Part shown: positions 17,091 through 26,329 of the stretch, piece after piece
Numbering within the stretch: the stretch's first letter is position 1
Layout of the letters: each line of letters opens with the position of its first letter
Assembly: GCA_025451235.1 (NCBI GenBank)
Contig: JANWKT010000014.1
Coordinates: 248,001-312,000, forward strand
DNA length: 64,000 bases
From: Flavobacteriales bacterium
GTDB taxonomy: Bacteria; Bacteroidota; Bacteroidia; CAIKAF01
Direction: 5' to 3'
The notes under the pieces: model-generated
What the model saw: only the letters and a program-made list of their open reading frames with translations
The model's database searches: none
What the model was told of the DNA's origin: nothing
Position numbers and translations under genes: made by a program

Positions 17091-19361
17091 GTGGATTATT
17101 TAAAGCAGTTGAACAAGCCGCAGGCACTGGCGGTGAAGACAGTAGAGGGGCCGGTGATGATCATTGCCGGAGCGGGCTCTGGTAAAACCAGGGTACTTAC
17201 CTATCGAATTGCATATTTGATCGAACATGGAGTGGATCCTTTCAACATCCTCGCCCTTACCTTTACCAATAAGGCGGCCAAAGAGATGAAGGAAAGAATT
17301 GCGAAAGTGGTGGGTATTACCGAAGCAAGGAATCTTTATATGGGAACGTTTCATTCCGTATTTTCAAAGATCCTTCGGGCGGAATCCGATAAGATCGGTT
17401 TCCCCAACAACTTTACTATTTATGATTCCGACGATTCTAAAAACCTGATCAAAACCATTATTATAGAAATGGGTCTGGATGATAAACATTACAAACCCAA
17501 TATGGTACAAAACCGGATCAGTTCTTCTAAAAATTCTTTGATCAATGCCATTGCTTATAAAATGAATGAGGAGATCCAGATGGACGACCTGGAAGCCAGA
17601 AAGCCTAAGCTGGGAGCTATCTACGAAAGATATACCATGCGTTGTTTCAAAGCCAGTGCCATGGATTTCGATGATCTTTTGCTGAAAACATTTGAGCTAT
17701 TTCAGAAATATCCCGATGTACTTCATAAGTACCAGCATAGGTTTAAATTTGTTTTGGTGGATGAGTTTCAGGATACCAATTTTGCGCAATACTCCATCAT
17801 CAAACAGCTTTCTGCATTATACCAGAATATTTGTGTGGTGGGTGATGATGCCCAAAGCATTTATGCATTCCGGGGAGCGGATATTACCAATATCCTCAAC
17901 TTCGAAAAAGATTATTCCGATCTGAAAACATTCAAACTGGAACAGAATTACCGCAGTACCAAAAATATTGTAGCAGCTGCGAATAGTGTGATCGCAAAAA
18001 ATAAACATCAACTGGATAAATCGGTATGGACGGATAATACGGAAGGTGCTAAGATACAAGTGATCAAAGCAAGTACGGATAATGAAGAAGGGAATTTTAT
18101 AGCACAATCTATTTTCGGTTATCGAATGAACCATCAGTTGGCCAATCGTGATTTTGCCATCTTGTACAGGACCAACGTTCAATCAAGGGCCTTGGAGGAG
18201 GCATTACGTCGGTTAAATATTCCCTACAGGATCTATGGAGGATTGTCGTTTTATCAACGAAGGGAGATCAAAGACCTTTTATCTTACTTTAGGTTATGTG
18301 TGAATCATAACGATGAAGAAGCCCTTAAGCGCATCATTAATTATCCAACCCGTGGTATTGGTAAATCAACGTTGGATAAGATCATCATAGGAGCAGCGGA
18401 AAATGACATGTCGGTATGGCAGGTGCTGGAGAATATCAAGAAGCTGGATATTAATTTGAGCCCGGCTGTTGCGAAAAAAGTGGATGAATTCAGGCAGATG
18501 ATCATTGGATTTGAATCCATCGTTCAACAAAAAAGTGCTTTTGATGCAGCCAGCTTTATTGCATCCAGTTGTGGATTGCTGAAGGATCTATATAGCGATA
18601 AAACACCCGAAGGAGTGAATCGTTATGAAAACGTGCAGGAATTGTTGAATGGTATCAAGGAATTTACAGAGAACAATAAAGATCATAAGGAAGGAAATGG
18701 ACTCCCAAGATATATGGAAGATATTGCCTTGTTAACTGATGCCGATAAAGACGAAGACGATGATAAGGACAGGGTTACTTTGATGACCATTCATGCTTCT
18801 AAAGGTCTTGAGTTTCCCTATGTTTTTGTAGTGGGACTGGAAGAGAACCTTTTTCCTTCTCAATTAAGTATTAATTCAAGGGAAGAACTGGAAGAAGAAA
18901 GAAGGTTGTTTTATGTGGCCATCACCAGGGCGATGACCCAGCTTACTTTTTCCTATGCCCAAACCCGCTTTAAATATGGTAACCTCATTCATTCCGATCC
19001 AAGCAGGTTTTTACACGAGGTGGATGAAGCATATCTTGATTTTTCGCAGGCAGGAAATCAGCAAAGGATCTTTCAGGGGAAAAGAATGGAAGCCAGTGGA
19101 AATAATTTGAACTCTTATTCGATACCGGCACATTCACAACTAAAAAAACTAAGCATTTCCGGTAAATCCACCAGTATCAAGGGAGATCCCGTGGGTAGTT
19201 TTCAAACCGGATTAGAGGTGATACATACCCGATTTGGAAAAGGGAAAATACTTTCTATTGATGGCAATGGAGACAATAAAATGGCCACCATCAAATTCGA
19301 AAAGGATGGGGAGAAAAAGCTGTTGTTGAAGTTCGCAAAACTACAAGTAGTGAAAGATTAA
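17091..19361 (+). CDS. pcrA: ATP-dependent DNA helicase, UvrD/PcrA family
   Basis: The 756-residue superfamily 1A helicase has all motifs: LNKPQALAV (Q motif), IIAGAGSGKTRVL (Walker A, about residue 27), NILALTFTNKAAKEM (Ia), VLVDEFQDTN (Walker B), VVGDDAQSIYAFRGAD (III), LEQNYRSTKNI (IV), VTLMTIHASKGLEFPYVFVVG (V, quoted in part) and VAITRAM (VI). The C-terminal domain (about 690-756) has the VIHTRFGKGKIL KOW-like segment typical of PcrA, which contacts RNA polymerase. It unwinds DNA in 3'-5' direction in repair and conflict resolution. I placed the start at the GTG with a good RBS instead of the earlier ATG at 17022. Confidence 0.95.
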   Translation: MDYLKQLNKPQALAVKTVEGPVMIIAGAGSGKTRVLTYRIAYLIEHGVDPFNILALTFTNKAAKEMKERIAKVVGITEARNLYMGTFHSVFSKILRAESDKIGFPNNFTIYDSDDSKNLIKTIIIEMGLDDKHYKPNMVQNRISSSKNSLINAIAYKMNEEIQMDDLEARKPKLGAIYERYTMRCFKASAMDFDDLLLKTFELFQKYPDVLHKYQHRFKFVLVDEFQDTNFAQYSIIKQLSALYQNICVVGDDAQSIYAFRGADITNILNFEKDYSDLKTFKLEQNYRSTKNIVAAANSVIAKNKHQLDKSVWTDNTEGAKIQVIKASTDNEEGNFIAQSIFGYRMNHQLANRDFAILYRTNVQSRALEEALRRLNIPYRIYGGLSFYQRREIKDLLSYFRLCVNHNDEEALKRIINYPTRGIGKSTLDKIIIGAAENDMSVWQVLENIKKLDINLSPAVAKKVDEFRQMIIGFESIVQQKSAFDAASFIASSCGLLKDLYSDKTPEGVNRYENVQELLNGIKEFTENNKDHKEGNGLPRYMEDIALLTDADKDEDDDKDRVTLMTIHASKGLEFPYVFVVGLEENLFPSQLSINSREELEEERRLFYVAITRAMTQLTFSYAQTRFKYGNLIHSDPSRFLHEVDEAYLDFSQAGNQQRIFQGKRMEASGNNLNSYSIPAHSQLKKLSISGKSTSIKGDPVGSFQTGLEVIHTRFGKGKILSIDGNGDNKMATIKFEKDGEKKLLLKFAKLQVVKD

Positions 19362-19692
19362 TGGGCCGATTTGAAAGTTTACTCATTTCATGAGCTAAAA
19401 TAATTCAAAAAAATCATCATCTGCATGCAGAACGCTTATGTTATCTGCATGCATAATGGTTCACAACGCCATAATAAAAACTGATCGTTTAGGCTTCTCA
19501 TTGTTAGGTCATTAGAATTGCATAAAAATGAAATGCCTTATTTCGTTTCAATTACCTATATTAATTTAGCAAATTCTCTATGTAAATTGGACCTTTCTTT
19601 TTTGTTAATAAACTGCTGAAAATTATGACGTTGGTGGTGAAATTTTAACCTTTTTTTCATACTTTCGAAATAGTAACCCAGTCCACAGTTAT
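19362..19692. other. 331-bp intergenic region with TGCATGCA repeat pair
   Basis: There is no convincing gene here. Two copies of ATCTGCATGCA lie at 19419-19429 and 19443-19453, 24 bp apart, each with a palindromic TGCATGCA core. These look like a pair of regulator-binding sites for the giant repeat-protein gene downstream. A TACTTTCG at 19660-19667 is a weak match to the -7 consensus, 25 bp upstream of its ATG (19693). A short minus-strand ORF crossing the ATG has no family features and is treated as chance. Confidence 0.4.
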
Positions 19693-22600
19693 ATGAATAC
19701 ACTTTACACCTACCCAAAGTGCGTAAAATCCATTCGTGGATTTTATGCTTTATCCAAGCCAATCAAAATATTTTCATCCTTTTACAAAAGCATTATTCTA
19801 TTGGCAACCATAGGTTTATTGCCATTGACCGGCTTTGCTCAAATGGTGGGTCCCAGTTGCTATGTCAAGGGCACCTATGTTGAATATGGGGTAAATGGAG
19901 CCGGAGGTTTTGAGGGAATATTTACCGGTGTAAGTCCTGTACCTGCAGGAATGCACTTTAGGTCAGGGAATCCCATATTTGGATTTGTGGCAAATCCTCA
20001 GGCCAATGGATGGGCCACTTTTGACGGAGATTATTTTACACCCGGTTCACCTGAGAATGGATGGGGGATTGAAATTATCAACGGTGCTACCAATTTATTG
20101 GCCAGCAATAATTGTCAGGATGCTTATTTTGGAGGAATCAATGGGATCCCGGGAGCTATTACCAGTTACCAGGTAATTGGCAGTTGCAGAATTGTAAGAT
20201 GGGATGGTGATTATATCAACGGTGCTTACAATGTGCATGTTCGGCTAGATTATATTTTAAATGTTAACGATCTTTATTATACAACCGTGGTAACGCTTAC
20301 CAACAATGGAATAAGCATACCCGATTTTTATTATTATAGAAATTTCGATCCGGACAATAATCAATCCGCACCTGGTGGAGAATTCCCCACTACTAATACA
20401 GTCATGAGTCAGCCAGGTTCAGGTTGCAACAAAGCACACGTACGGGCTACTTCCACATTACCTGCTTCACAACCTTTATCGTATGTTGGTTTGGCGGGTG
20501 TTGGTGCAAATTTCAGGGCATGTTACGGAGGTTTCTCCAATCGTGATGGTTCAGATCTTTGGAACGGGATCGGATTTACCCAGGCAACCGCAACGCCTAT
20601 GTACGCTGATATAGCCATTGCGTTGGCTTACAGGGTTCAAAATTTTAATGCAGGCAATACTGAATCATTCCGGTTTGTTGTGATCCTGGATGATGTAGCC
20701 GCTAACAATGCGATCAACAATTTATTTTCTATGACATGGCCGGGTGCGCCACCCAGCAGTTCTACTGCTTGTAATCCGGTAGTGGATACCGTTACTATTT
20801 GTAATGGAGGTTCCACTACCATTTCTGTTACCGGATCTGCGGTATCAGATTTTACTTGGAGCTGGTCGCCAACAATAGGTTTAAGTCCTACCGTTGGAGC
20901 AACCGTTACAGCATCTCCTACGGTTAATACATTATATACTGTAACCGGAGCCCCTATTAATCCTTGCTTCAATCCGGTTACTCAACAAATTTATGTGAAA
21001 GTTGTACCTGGGACTACCAATGCAAATGCAGGCACCAACCGGGTTCTTACATGTACCACACTTACTGCGGTGTTGGGAGGTTCAACAACTACGCCTGGTT
21101 CCACCTATAGTTGGGCTGGGCCAGGAATCGTCTCGGGTGGAACTACCTTAACACCCACCGTGAATGCCCCTGGAGTTTATACACTCACTGTTACGGCAGG
21201 AGGATGTTCGGCTTCGGATACGATGTCGGTTATACTCAATAATACTCCACCAAACGCAAATGCAGGACCAGATCGGGTGATCACTTGTTCTACCCCGGTG
21301 GTTACTTTTGCAGGTTCATCTACAACACCCGGAGTAACCTATGCATGGTCGGGTCCGGGAATTACTGGAGGTGCAACTACTGCAACACCAACAGCGAATG
21401 CTGCAGGAAACTATACGGTTACTATCACCAATCCGGCAAATGGATGCACTGCAACAGATGTGGCAGTGGTTACGGTGAACAATACCCCACCGAATGCAAA
21501 TGCCGGATTGGATCAAACATTAACTTGTGCAATAACATCCCTCAATCTTTCAGGATCATCATCAACGGGCGGAGTTACCTGTGCATGGACGGGTCCTGGA
21601 ATTACAGCAGGCGGAACTACATGGACCCCCGCTGTAAACGCTCCAGGAAACTATACAGTAACCGTAACAAATCCAGCGAATGGATGTACATCAACAGATG
21701 TGGTTGTGGTGAATTTAAACAACACTCCACCAAATGCAAATGCAGGACCTGATCGCGTTATTACGTGTACAACACCGGTGGTTACTTTTGCCGGATCATC
21801 TACCACACCGGGAGTAACCTATGCATGGTCGGGACCCGGAATTACTGGTGGTGCAACTACTGCGACACCAACAGCGAATGCTGCAGGAAACTATACGGTA
21901 ACGGTTACTAATCCTGCGAATGGATGTACTGCAACCGACGTGGCAGTTGTTACTGTAAATACTACTCCTCCGAATGCAAATGCAGGATTGGATCAAACCA
22001 TTACATGTACTACACCAACACTCAATCTTTCAGGATCGTCATCAACGGGTGGAGTTACTTGCGCATGGACAGGCCCTGGAATTACTGCCGGTGGAACCAC
22101 CTGGACTCCAACTGTAAATGCTGGAGGGAGCTATACCGTAACTGTAACCAATCCTGCAAATGGATGTACTTCGACAGATGTTGTCGTGGTTAACTTAAAC
22201 AATACTCCACCCAATTCGAATGCTGGTTTAGATCAAACGCTTACTTGTCTTATCACATCATTAAACTTATCAGGATCATCTTCTACACCGGGTGTGAATT
22301 ATAATTGGACAGGACCTGGAATTACCGCAGGTGGAACCACAACAACGCCGACTGTAAATGCTGGAGGAACCTATACAATTACAGTAACCAATCCAGCCAA
22401 TGGATGTACATCTACCGATATGGTAGTAGTAAATGTGAACAATACTCCACCGAATGCGAATGCAGGTCCGGATCAGAATTTAACCTGTGCGGTTAGTTCG
22501 TTGAATCTTTCCGGTTCATCTTCTACTCCGGGAGCTACTTTTAGTTGGGGTGGACCAGGAATTACTGCAGGAGGAACTACAGCAACACCTACCGTGAATG

Positions 22601-25600
22601 TAGCCGGAACTTATACGTTAACGGTAACAAATCCAAGTAATGGATGTACTGCAACGGATATGGTAGTGGTAAACGGAAGTGCAACGATTCCAAATTCAAA
22701 TGCAGGTCCTGACCAAACTTTAACATGTGCTATCACGTCATTGAATTTATCCGGATCTTCTACAACCCCAAGTGTAACTTATGGATGGACAGGCCCGGGA
22801 ATTACAGCCGGTGGCACAACCGCTACTCCTACCGTAAATGCTCCCGGAACATATACCGTAACTGTAACGAGTACGGCAAGTGGTTGCACGTCTACGGACA
22901 TAGTGGTAGTCAATCAAAATATTACTCCACCGAATGCAAACGCAGGACCGGACCAGGTATTGAATTGCGTGATTACCTCCGTGAATTTATCAGGATCATC
23001 CACCACAGGTGGAATTACCTATTCATGGGCTGGACCAGGAATTACTGCAGGAGGAACGACCTCCACACCAACGGTGAACGCAGCCGGACCTTATACAGTA
23101 ACTATTACTGATCCAACTAATGGATGTACTTCAACAGATATTACAAATGTTACATTGAATAATACATTACCGAATGCGAATGCAGGTTTAGATCAGACAT
23201 TGACTTGTGTTGTAACCTCGTTGAATTTATCCGGATCTTCTACTACAGGTGGTGTAACTTATGCATGGGCTGGGCCGGCTATTACTGCAGGAGGAACTAC
23301 AAATACACCAACAGTAAATGGTGCGGGAACCTATACAGTAACCATTACAGATCCCAGCAATGGATGTACAAATACTGATCAGGTTGTAGTGAATTTAAAT
23401 AACACCCCTCCGAATGCGAATGCAGGTCCGGATGATATTTTAAATTGTACCATTACTTCCATTAACCTTGCAGGTTCATCTACCACAGGTGGAGCAACGT
23501 ATGCATGGGGAGGACCTGCCATTACCGCAGGAGGAACTACAGCAACACCTACTGTAAATGGTGCAGGAACTTATACAGTAACTGTTACCGATCCGATCAA
23601 TGGATGTACAAGTACAGATCAAATGGTAGTTACGCTGAATGCAACATTGCCAAATGCAAATGCAGGACCAGACGCTATTTTAAATTGTAGCATCACCGCA
23701 TTAAATCTTGCAGGATCTTCTACAACCGGTGGAGTAACTTATGCGTGGAGCGGACCAGGAATCACCGGTGGAGGAACTACTCCAACACCTAACATCAATG
23801 CTCCGGGCACATATATTGTAACCGTTACCAACCCAAGCAATGGATGTACAAGTACAGATGTCGTGAACGTAACCCAAAATATTACTCCACCAAATGCAAA
23901 TGCAGGTCCTGACCAAATACTTAATTGCGTAATCACTGCATTGAATTTATCCGGATCATCTACTACAGGAGGAGTTACCTATGCATGGAGCGGACCAGGA
24001 ATTACCGGCGGAGGAACTACTTCAACACCCAATGTAAATGCTCCAGGAACATATATGGTAACTATTACTGATCCAGGAAATGGATGTACTTCCACAGATC
24101 AGACAGATGTTACTTTAAATAATACACCGCCCAATGCTAATGCAGGTCCGGATGATATATTGAATTGTGTGATTACTTCTGTTAACCTTGCTGGTTCATC
24201 AACCACGGGTGGTGTTACCTATGCATGGGGAGGACCTGCCATTACAAGCGGTGGTGCAACATCCACACCAACGGTGAATGGTCCGGGAACTTATACAGTA
24301 ACCATTACTGATCCGATCAATGGTTGTACATCCACCGATATGGTAGTGGTTAATTTGAACAATACGATTCCGAATGCAAATGCTGGACCTGATGACATAT
24401 TAAATTGTGTGATCACTTCCATTAATCTTGCAGGTTCCTCTACAACAGGTGGAGTAACATATGCATGGGGTGGTCCTGCCATTACAAGCGGAGGTGCAAC
24501 ATCCACACCAACTGTAAATGGTGCAGGAACTTATACGGTAACTATTACCGATCCAATCAATGGTTGTACAAATACCGATCAGATCGTTGTTACCTTAAAT
24601 GCCACCTTGCCGAATGTAAGTGCAGGACCGGATGATATTCTCAATTGTAGCATCACTGCATTAAATCTTAACGGATCTTCCACTACTGGTGGTGTAACCT
24701 ATGCATGGACCGGACCCGGAATTACCGGTGGTGGAACTACTTCAACACCGAATATCAATGCTCCCGGAACCTATATTGTAACAGTTACCGATCCATCCAA
24801 CGGATGTACCAATACAGATGTAGTGGATGTAGCTCAAAATATTGTTGCTCCTAGTATAAATGCAGGATTAGATGATGTGCTGAATTGCTTGGTACTCGAT
24901 CTGAATCTGAATGGCAGCTCCACCACTGCAGGTGTTAGTTATGTTTGGGCAGGACCCAGCATAACATCTGGTGCTAATACCAATACTCCTAATGTAAATG
25001 GACCAGGTTCGTATACGGTAACCGTTACTGATCCGGCAAATGGTTGTACCAGTACGGATGTGGTTGACATTGCATTGAACAATACAATCCCCAATTTAGC
25101 CATGGGAGCCAACCAAAATATCTTATGTAATACACCAATGGTAAATGTAACCGGTAATTCTTCTACTCCTGGAGTTACTTATGTATGGTCGGGTCCAGGT
25201 TTAGTAGGAGGTTATGGTAGTTCAGTGGCAACAGCAAATACTGCAGGTACCTATTCAGTAACGGTTACTGATCCGGTGAACGGTTGTACAGCAAGCGGAA
25301 CGGTGGATGTTATTTTAGATCTGAATATTCCATCAGCCAATTTCCTTGCAGATAATTTATCAAGCTGTGCACCTTTATGCGCCACATTAACCGACCAGAG
25401 TTTGGTGAACGGTTCTCCGATTGTTGGTTGGAATTGGGTAGTGGAAGGGATTGGAACATCCAATGCTACGGGTGGTACCTTCTGTTTTACTGATCCCGGA
25501 ACTTATGATGTTACCCTAACCGTTACTACCGCTGACGGCTGTACATCCACTTTAAATATTCCGAATTATTTAACGGTTCATGCGAATCCGGTGGCAGATT

Positions 25601-26106
25601 TCTTATATACTCCACAGTTGATTACCATCTTTGCTCCTGAAGTTACCTTTGGTAATACCACCGTGGGTGCCACTACCTATGCATGGGATTTTGGTGATGG
25701 AAATACATCCACTCTTGAAAATCCCAAACATATGTATGCCGATACCGGATACTATTGCGTAAATCTTTTGGCTACAAGCAATTTTGGATGTGTTGATACC
25801 ATTACACATTGTTTATATGTAAAACCCGAGTTTACATTATATATTCCGAATAGCTTTACTGTAAACGACGATGGATTAAATGAAACCTGGAATATCTATG
25901 GAATGGGTATTGTAACTGTGTCGGCCAGAATTTTCGACCGATGGGGTGAGGAAATTTTCTTCTTCGATAATATTGCCAAAGGTTGGCCAGGCACCATGCA
26001 AAATGGAAACCCTTGTCCGCAGGGTGTATATGTCTACCGGATTGAAGTCATGGATGGGCAGGGAGATTATCATGAGTATATTGGTAATGTGAATTTGATC
26101 AGATAA
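19693..26106 (+). CDS. Giant tandem-repeat adhesin-like protein, T9SS type B sorting domain
   Basis: The 2137-residue protein has a long basic leader and hydrophobic signal (residues about 25-50, ending GFAQ). A non-repeat domain (about 51-355) is followed by 18 Ig/PKD-like repeats of about 80 residues (about 440-1880). Each repeat starts PNANAGPDQxLxC and contains SGSSTTGGVTYAW, a GPGITAGGTT turn and TVTVTNPANGCTSTD. Two cysteines per repeat suggest one disulfide each. Two further PKD domains follow (WDFGDGN present in the second). The C-terminal domain PNSFTVNDDGLNETW...VYVYRIEVMDG is the gliding-motility-associated T9SS type B signal. It is expected to be a cell-surface or secreted stalk or adhesin; ligand unknown. 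Confidence 0.93.
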   Translation: MNTLYTYPKCVKSIRGFYALSKPIKIFSSFYKSIILLATIGLLPLTGFAQMVGPSCYVKGTYVEYGVNGAGGFEGIFTGVSPVPAGMHFRSGNPIFGFVANPQANGWATFDGDYFTPGSPENGWGIEIINGATNLLASNNCQDAYFGGINGIPGAITSYQVIGSCRIVRWDGDYINGAYNVHVRLDYILNVNDLYYTTVVTLTNNGISIPDFYYYRNFDPDNNQSAPGGEFPTTNTVMSQPGSGCNKAHVRATSTLPASQPLSYVGLAGVGANFRACYGGFSNRDGSDLWNGIGFTQATATPMYADIAIALAYRVQNFNAGNTESFRFVVILDDVAANNAINNLFSMTWPGAPPSSSTACNPVVDTVTICNGGSTTISVTGSAVSDFTWSWSPTIGLSPTVGATVTASPTVNTLYTVTGAPINPCFNPVTQQIYVKVVPGTTNANAGTNRVLTCTTLTAVLGGSTTTPGSTYSWAGPGIVSGGTTLTPTVNAPGVYTLTVTAGGCSASDTMSVILNNTPPNANAGPDRVITCSTPVVTFAGSSTTPGVTYAWSGPGITGGATTATPTANAAGNYTVTITNPANGCTATDVAVVTVNNTPPNANAGLDQTLTCAITSLNLSGSSSTGGVTCAWTGPGITAGGTTWTPAVNAPGNYTVTVTNPANGCTSTDVVVVNLNNTPPNANAGPDRVITCTTPVVTFAGSSTTPGVTYAWSGPGITGGATTATPTANAAGNYTVTVTNPANGCTATDVAVVTVNTTPPNANAGLDQTITCTTPTLNLSGSSSTGGVTCAWTGPGITAGGTTWTPTVNAGGSYTVTVTNPANGCTSTDVVVVNLNNTPPNSNAGLDQTLTCLITSLNLSGSSSTPGVNYNWTGPGITAGGTTTTPTVNAGGTYTITVTNPANGCTSTDMVVVNVNNTPPNANAGPDQNLTCAVSSLNLSGSSSTPGATFSWGGPGITAGGTTATPTVNVAGTYTLTVTNPSNGCTATDMVVVNGSATIPNSNAGPDQTLTCAITSLNLSGSSTTPSVTYGWTGPGITAGGTTATPTVNAPGTYTVTVTSTASGCTSTDIVVVNQNITPPNANAGPDQVLNCVITSVNLSGSSTTGGITYSWAGPGITAGGTTSTPTVNAAGPYTVTITDPTNGCTSTDITNVTLNNTLPNANAGLDQTLTCVVTSLNLSGSSTTGGVTYAWAGPAITAGGTTNTPTVNGAGTYTVTITDPSNGCTNTDQVVVNLNNTPPNANAGPDDILNCTITSINLAGSSTTGGATYAWGGPAITAGGTTATPTVNGAGTYTVTVTDPINGCTSTDQMVVTLNATLPNANAGPDAILNCSITALNLAGSSTTGGVTYAWSGPGITGGGTTPTPNINAPGTYIVTVTNPSNGCTSTDVVNVTQNITPPNANAGPDQILNCVITALNLSGSSTTGGVTYAWSGPGITGGGTTSTPNVNAPGTYMVTITDPGNGCTSTDQTDVTLNNTPPNANAGPDDILNCVITSVNLAGSSTTGGVTYAWGGPAITSGGATSTPTVNGPGTYTVTITDPINGCTSTDMVVVNLNNTIPNANAGPDDILNCVITSINLAGSSTTGGVTYAWGGPAITSGGATSTPTVNGAGTYTVTITDPINGCTNTDQIVVTLNATLPNVSAGPDDILNCSITALNLNGSSTTGGVTYAWTGPGITGGGTTSTPNINAPGTYIVTVTDPSNGCTNTDVVDVAQNIVAPSINAGLDDVLNCLVLDLNLNGSSTTAGVSYVWAGPSITSGANTNTPNVNGPGSYTVTVTDPANGCTSTDVVDIALNNTIPNLAMGANQNILCNTPMVNVTGNSSTPGVTYVWSGPGLVGGYGSSVATANTAGTYSVTVTDPVNGCTASGTVDVILDLNIPSANFLADNLSSCAPLCATLTDQSLVNGSPIVGWNWVVEGIGTSNATGGTFCFTDPGTYDVTLTVTTADGCTSTLNIPNYLTVHANPVADFLYTPQLITIFAPEVTFGNTTVGATTYAWDFGDGNTSTLENPKHMYADTGYYCVNLLATSNFGCVDTITHCLYVKPEFTLYIPNSFTVNDDGLNETWNIYGMGIVTVSARIFDRWGEEIFFFDNIAKGWPGTMQNGNPCPQGVYVYRIEVMDGQGDYHEYIGNVNLIR
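21249..25328 (+). repeat. 17 tandem 240-bp repeats, indel-free
   Basis: Seventeen consecutive coding units of exactly 240 bp start at 21249, 21489, 21729 and so on to 25089; a 78-codon divergent unit precedes them from about 21015. There is no single-codon insertion or deletion in over 4 kb. Units form higher-order pairs: the units at 21249 and 21489 resemble those at 21729 and 21969, and the units at 23409 and 23649 resemble those at 24369 and 24609. Protein identity within the pairs is much higher than nucleotide identity, with most differences at third codon positions. Extra cysteines occur only in the 21489 and 21969 units (GGVTCAW). Confidence 0.93.
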
Positions 26107-26129
26107 AGAAGATTAAAATAAATGTTGAA

Positions 26130-26157
26130 AAGCCCCGATAGCCATCGGGGCTTTTTT
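26130..26157. terminator. Rho-independent terminator after the giant gene
   Basis: Perfect 10-bp arms AAGCCCCGAT / ATCGGGGCTT with loop AGCC are followed by TTTT, 23 bp after the stop codon. With an A-run on the left it may also work for the opposite strand, where mfd ends. Confidence 0.9.
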
Positions 26158-26161
26158 GTTT

Positions 26162-26281
26162 TTTGTCATTTCGACCGAAGTGATCCGCCAGAGGCGGAGC
26201 ACGCAGTGGAGAAATCTCAAATGGGTGAATCTTGAGAAATGAGATTTCTCCGTTTCGCTGCGCTCCAGTCGAAATGACAAA
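26162..26281. repeat. 120-bp dispersed palindrome (GTCATTTCGA type)
   Basis: Outer arms TTTGTCATTTCGA and TCGAAATGACAAA are exact inverted copies. Inside are a second inverted pair, GGAGAAATCTC / GAGATTTCTCC, and a CCGCC/GGCGG hairpin. This word set (CATTTCGAC...GGAGAAATCTC) is familiar to me as a frequent intergenic repeat in Bacteroidota genomes. It sits between two convergent gene ends, and no coding function is seen. Confidence 0.82.
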
Positions 26282-26329
26282 GTAATCCACAAAAAACAAA
26301 AAGAGATAGCCAGTTATGAAGAAAGAAAA

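Noticed and set aside
21249-25328. Tandem repeats considered as a CRISPR-like array
   Set aside because: The unit is 240 bp, fully coding and has no unique spacers; it is a protein repeat.
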